Shown here: positions 32,670 to 35,606 of the stretch, in pieces
Layout: each line of letters opens with the position of its first letter
Position numbering within the stretch: the first letter of the stretch is position 1
Source: Robiginitomaculum sp.
GTDB taxonomy: Bacteria > Pseudomonadota > Alphaproteobacteria > Caulobacterales > Maricaulaceae
Reading direction: 5' to 3'
Assembly: GCA_002733805.1 (NCBI GenBank)
Contig: NVXG01000046.1
Span: forward strand, 1-35,606
DNA length: 35,606 nucleotides
Notes under the pieces: model-generated
Told to the model about the DNA's origin: nothing
The model's database searches: none
The model's input: only the letters and a program-made list of their open reading frames with translations
Position numbers and translations under genes: made by a program

Positions 32670-34776
32670 CTAATTGCCTTTGAGCAATGCCTCAAAGCGG
32701 CTGCGCAGTGCCGTTATCTGCGCACTGTCCAGCGCCAAACTGGCAATCGCTGTATCGGCTGGTTTGAGGATATCGCCCGCGCGCGCGATGGTCGGCTCAT
32801 TGCCCTTGTCATCAACGCATAGCTCTTTGAGGCAACGTTGAAAAATGTCGGGATCAATGCCGGCGGATTTGAGCCAGTCATCAAACGCGCCGGTCAGCCC
32901 GCCATGCTTGGCAATGCAGCACAGCAGGCCAACCAGACCATGCCCGCAACCGCCCGCGCCGCCGCCATTGTCGCCGTCCGTATTGCCGCCCGGATTACGC
33001 GGCTGATCGCCGCCCGCCCAGACAGAGCCAGTGCGCAACTGCTCGCGAGTAAAGGGATGGTCGCCCGCCTGCCCGGATACGCCACCTATAAAGCCCAGCC
33101 ACATTAGCGGTCATTTGCCCGGTAAAGACGCCCTCGCCCTGATGCACAAAGATGACCTTTTTCACTGAGCCATTGGGCCGGGTCACATTTGCCGCCACCG
33201 AGGCAGAACCGCGCAACGGCCCGCCATATTCAGTGATGATCACCTCCGACATCATACCCGCCCCCGGCGCGTGCCCGGTTTGGTCAAGCGATACCGCCAT
33301 ATGCAGATTGAATAGGTCTGCACAATCGCACTATAGGCGACGCCGTGCCCGCGCAGCTGCATTATCAGGCTCAGATAATACAGCAACATTTGGTTGTTAT
33401 CGGCGGTAATATCGCCCAGCTGCGACGTTACACTGCTTAGGAACTTGCGGTAGGCCTTAACGTTCAGTTGCAATAAGAGATGCCAACGCCCCTCGCGCAG
33501 CGGCTTTGCGTCGGCGCTGACCAGCGGCAATGCGGCCCGCATGACCAGCGTAGGCCGTGGACCCTGAGTGCTCGAGCGACGGGTTTGCGGCAGCTTGCGC
33601 TGCGGTATAGACCTCGCCGCCGGGGGCTTCAAAAGCCATTTCGACAAGATAGGTAAAAGTCGCCAGCCCGACCGCCGTAATCTCGATATCGCTTTCGGTC
33701 ACATCAAAGGGAATGCGGGCAAAGGGCGCGTCTGACGACAGCCTCCCTTCGGGGTCTAGGATGATGTCATTGTTGGAAATACCAGCAAGAATTTGCAGGT
33801 AGAACTTCTTCAATACAAAGGTATCATCCTCGGTGAGCAGCCCTGTCATCAGGGCGTAGCCACCCGTGGTCCCGGCCAAGGCCTCTAGGGTGACAGGGTC
33901 AATCTGCGCGGCGGTGCCACGGCCAACGGCAAAGACGGTTTGGTCAACGACGCCGTCGGCGACCTCGGCCACAGACTTGCTGGCCGCGCCCTTGCCATCC
34001 GTCAGAACAATTATCGCCTTGTTGGTATAAGCGCCGCCCAAATTGTCCAGCTGGTTCTTGGCGAACTCAATGCCATCGCCGGTGGCAGTGGTGCCCATTG
34101 GTTGGGCGCATAGCTGTTGATCGCCGTGCGCAGCGCACTGGGGTCAGCCCCGCCCGATAGCGCCCCAGCCACTTGGGTTGCCATCAATGGCTGCGCATCT
34201 TGGTCATAAGTATTAGCCCCAAGACCGGTATCATCATAGGTGACATCGGCCATAATGCGCGACGCATCTTGCGGGACAGAAGCCTTGGTACGCCCCTCTG
34301 AAGTGACATCAAGCATGCTACCAGAACGGTCAAACACCATTTGCACTGCTGCTGTCTCACGCGGGACGCAATCGCCGCTCAGTTTGATGTCAAAGACCTG
34401 CCCGCTCTCGACAACCCTAACCTGCTCCGAGACACCAGCGGCGGCGCAATCATTCCGGATCCAAATACGGGCCAGGCGCACCGAGCCGCCTGCAAGATCA
34501 GAGACGACAAAAGGCAAACCGTCCACCGCAGAGGGGGCCACCCCGATCAAAGGTGACATCCAACCGGTAAATGTTGAACCCGCAGGCAATCGCTTCTTCG
34601 TTAAAGGGCGGCGTGGCAAAGAATTTAGCGACAAAATCATTAACGTCCTGTTGAAACTGACCCATGCGCGCAGCGGCATACCCGTCGGCGACAATCACCA
34701 TATTCAATCGGTCTGCGGGGCTGCCGCCATCATGAACCTTAACAAGTCCAAAAATTGAACCATCAGAGGGACCCAT
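32670..34776 (-). pseudogene. Decayed gene: M64-peptidase-like N-terminus plus von Willebrand factor A domain protein, at least five frameshifts
   Basis: One ancestral frame of about 700 codons is broken into six pieces. The first piece (34776-34540) starts with MGPSDGSIFGLVKVHDGG and continues RLNMVIVADGY, resembling the N-terminus of M64 (IgA-peptidase-type) proteins; no HExxH zinc motif is seen. The second carries VQMVFDRSGSML, a VWA metal-binding DxSxS motif; the third IIVLTDGKGAASKSV, the later VWA strand. Later pieces include VKAYRKFLSSVTSQLGDITA, then MMSEVIITEYGGPL and FTREQLRTGSVW. The frame switches near 34540, 34100, 33550, 33300 and 33070, alternating between the same two frames (extra base, missing base, and so on). 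The joined protein looked like a secreted or surface VWA protein. It is not expected to give the full product. Confidence 0.75.
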
Positions 34777-34808
34777 CACAGTATCCTTTCAAAAACTACT
34801 TTTAAAAT

Positions 34809-34844
34809 AAGAGCCGTGGACGAGCCAAAAATTTGCCGGCTCTT
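34809..34844 (-). terminator. Stem-loop with AT tail upstream of the VWA pseudogene
   Basis: AAGAGCCG and CGGCTCTT are exact 8-base inverted copies around a 20-base loop. On the minus strand the second arm is followed by ATTTTAAAA. It lies 37 bases after the stop of the upstream minus-strand gene remnant and 32 bases before the VWA gene start, so it may end or attenuate transcription between them. Confidence 0.5.
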
Positions 34845-34880
34845 GCTACGCAGAAAATAATCTTGATCCGCGCGTCGAGG

Positions 34881-35250
34881 TTACAAATCCCCTGACAATA
34901 GCTCTTTGGCAGCGCCGCCCCGTTTGTCCCGGCGCAACAGATGAAAACTTGCGACATCAGGCCCGCCAGGAACAACGATTGACAGCGCCTTTGGGGCTGA
35001 GGAATTGACCATTGTCAGCCCCCGAACGCCCAGCCCGGTGCGCACCTCTATCATCGGCGACAACACGGCTGCATCAATAATGCTCGCGTAAACGCACCCT
35101 GTTTTGGTCGCGCGTCTCCAGCCAATTACCAGCCTCTCTGCCGATTGCTGATAGATGTCGCGCCGGCGGGACTCGCATTGTAACACGTTGTTTTTGCAGC
35201 AGACGTGGTTTCCCGTCTGTGACGGAAAATGTTAAACGGATCGCAGTCAT
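34881..35250 (-). pseudogene. Frameshifted small hypothetical gene upstream of the VWA pseudogene
   Basis: Reading from an ATG at 35250, MTAIRLTFSVTDGKPRLL continues to ETRDQN, then the coding sense moves to the neighbouring frame near 35090, continuing SIIDAAVLSPMIEVRTGLG and ending KELLSGDL at 34881. Joined, it gives about 123 residues. I do not recognise a family. The same type of single-base change as in the VWA gene, and the same strand, suggest they decayed together as one operon. Confidence 0.5.
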
Positions 35251-35515
35251 GTCGATCTCAAAATACAAATAAATAGTAATAAAATATATTGAATTTAGTG
35301 CTGTCCAGATAGCATATGCCACCGTTTCCATCAAGTCCGGCACCCGGTATGGTTATCCACACCACGGCAAATTACCGCTTGTTTCGGCAGCCCGTCAGCC
35401 CCCAACGACAGATCAATCAGCACCCGATTGCGGCCCGTCTGCCGTGTTGTGCGCGAGAACAGCAACGTTATTCCACATGCCAAATGCCGCAATTTGGTGA
35501 TTTCCAATTGGCTAG
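35251..35515. other. Short region between gene remnant and insertion sequence, possible further gene debris
   Basis: On the minus strand, pieces such as NNVAVLAHNTADGPQSGAD in one frame and LIDLSLGADGLPKQA in the next look like a third frameshifted coding remnant cut off by the insertion sequence at 35516. Too short to assign. Confidence 0.3.
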
Positions 35516-35606
35516 GGTCAGGACTCATAACCAGAATAACACGATAGAAGCCAGAATAATGGCTGAGAGGAAGAGCTCCGGGCATCTGTCGTAGCGCATT
35601 GCAATG
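35516..35606 (-). mobile_element. End of an IS5-family insertion sequence, cut by the window edge
   Basis: The element runs off the right edge. Its terminal sequence GGGTCAGGACTCATAA at 35516-35531 follows a CTAG at 35512-35515, consistent with the CTAG/YTAR-type targets of the IS427 group of IS5. It carries the 3' end of a transposase (35525-35606). The other end and the target duplication are outside the window. Confidence 0.7.
35525..35606 (-). CDS. IS5-family transposase, C-terminal fragment
   Basis: The last 26 or so codons are visible: RYDRCPELFLSAI followed by a hydrophobic tail ending VLFWL and a TGA stop at 35525-35527. This pattern (TRYDRCPxxFLSAIxLAxxVIFWL) is the common C-terminus of IS5-type DDE transposases of the IS427 group. 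The catalytic residues are beyond the window. Whether the element is intact cannot be seen. Confidence 0.75.
   Translation of the reverse strand, partial: IAMRYDRCPELFLSAIILASIVLFWL

Noticed and set aside
35331..35585. An 84-codon minus-strand frame across the IS boundary
   Set aside because: Its first part overlaps the transposase C-terminus in another frame and it spans the IS junction, so it is not one real gene.

Overview
The window looks like chromosomal sequence from a heterotrophic, probably marine, alphaproteobacterium. This rests on gene content (several substrate-binding-protein-dependent uptake systems of the Opp, TTT, TRAP and TRAP-TAXI types side by side, PdxA2/DUF1537 sugar-acid genes, many GntR/IclR/LacI/XRE-cupin/TetR regulators), moderate GC and tight ATGA gene overlaps. 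No rRNA, tRNA or CRISPR array was seen. The genus cannot be fixed from sequence alone.

Layout. (1) 1-4007, minus strand: an XRE-cupin regulator followed by an oligopeptide-type ABC transporter (oppB, oppC, oppD, start of oppF, which runs off the left edge). (2) 4008-4503: no recognisable gene. (3) 4504-13650: an acid-sugar type catabolic region. An iron-type alcohol dehydrogenase diverges from a tctB-tctC-tctA transporter, a DapA-fold lyase, a D-2-hydroxyacid dehydrogenase and a PdxA-like dehydrogenase. Convergent to these are a FadR-type GntR regulator and a DUF1537 (four-carbon acid sugar) kinase. (4) 14089-21158, minus strand: an operon dapA-like, dhaK, dhaL, a GlcD-like FAD dehydrogenase, then dctP-dctQ-dctM (TRAP), with a divergent iclR at 21508-22290. 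(5) 22394-27525: a lacI-type regulator divergent from a third dapA-like gene, a TAXI binding protein and a fused TRAP permease. (6) 27718-32375: a four-gene ATGA-overlapped operon (flavin monooxygenase, BASS-family transporter, NAD epimerase, SDR) divergent from a TetR regulator with a palindromic operator. (7) 32670-35606: a decaying locus. A VWA-domain gene is split by at least five single-base frameshifts, a second upstream gene also carries a frameshift, and at the right edge lies the end of an IS5-family insertion sequence.

How it works together. The centre of the window holds three adjacent modules. Each pairs one DapA-fold pyruvate-aldolase/dehydratase-type enzyme with a different class of periplasmic-binding-protein transporter (TTT, TRAP-DctPQM, TRAP-TAXI) and a local regulator of a different family (GntR, IclR, LacI). 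In module 2 the gene set suggests a chain: hydroxy-acid oxidation by the FAD enzyme, retro-aldol cleavage by the DapA homologue to pyruvate plus a short ketose, and phosphorylation by DhaK/DhaL. In module 1 DUF1537 kinase plus PdxA suggests a D-threonate-like route to dihydroxyacetone phosphate. Each of the three binding-protein genes is followed by a perfect intercistronic hairpin before a permease gene, a likely device for making more binding protein than permease. Substrates are not identified by sequence and the pathway proposals are inference.
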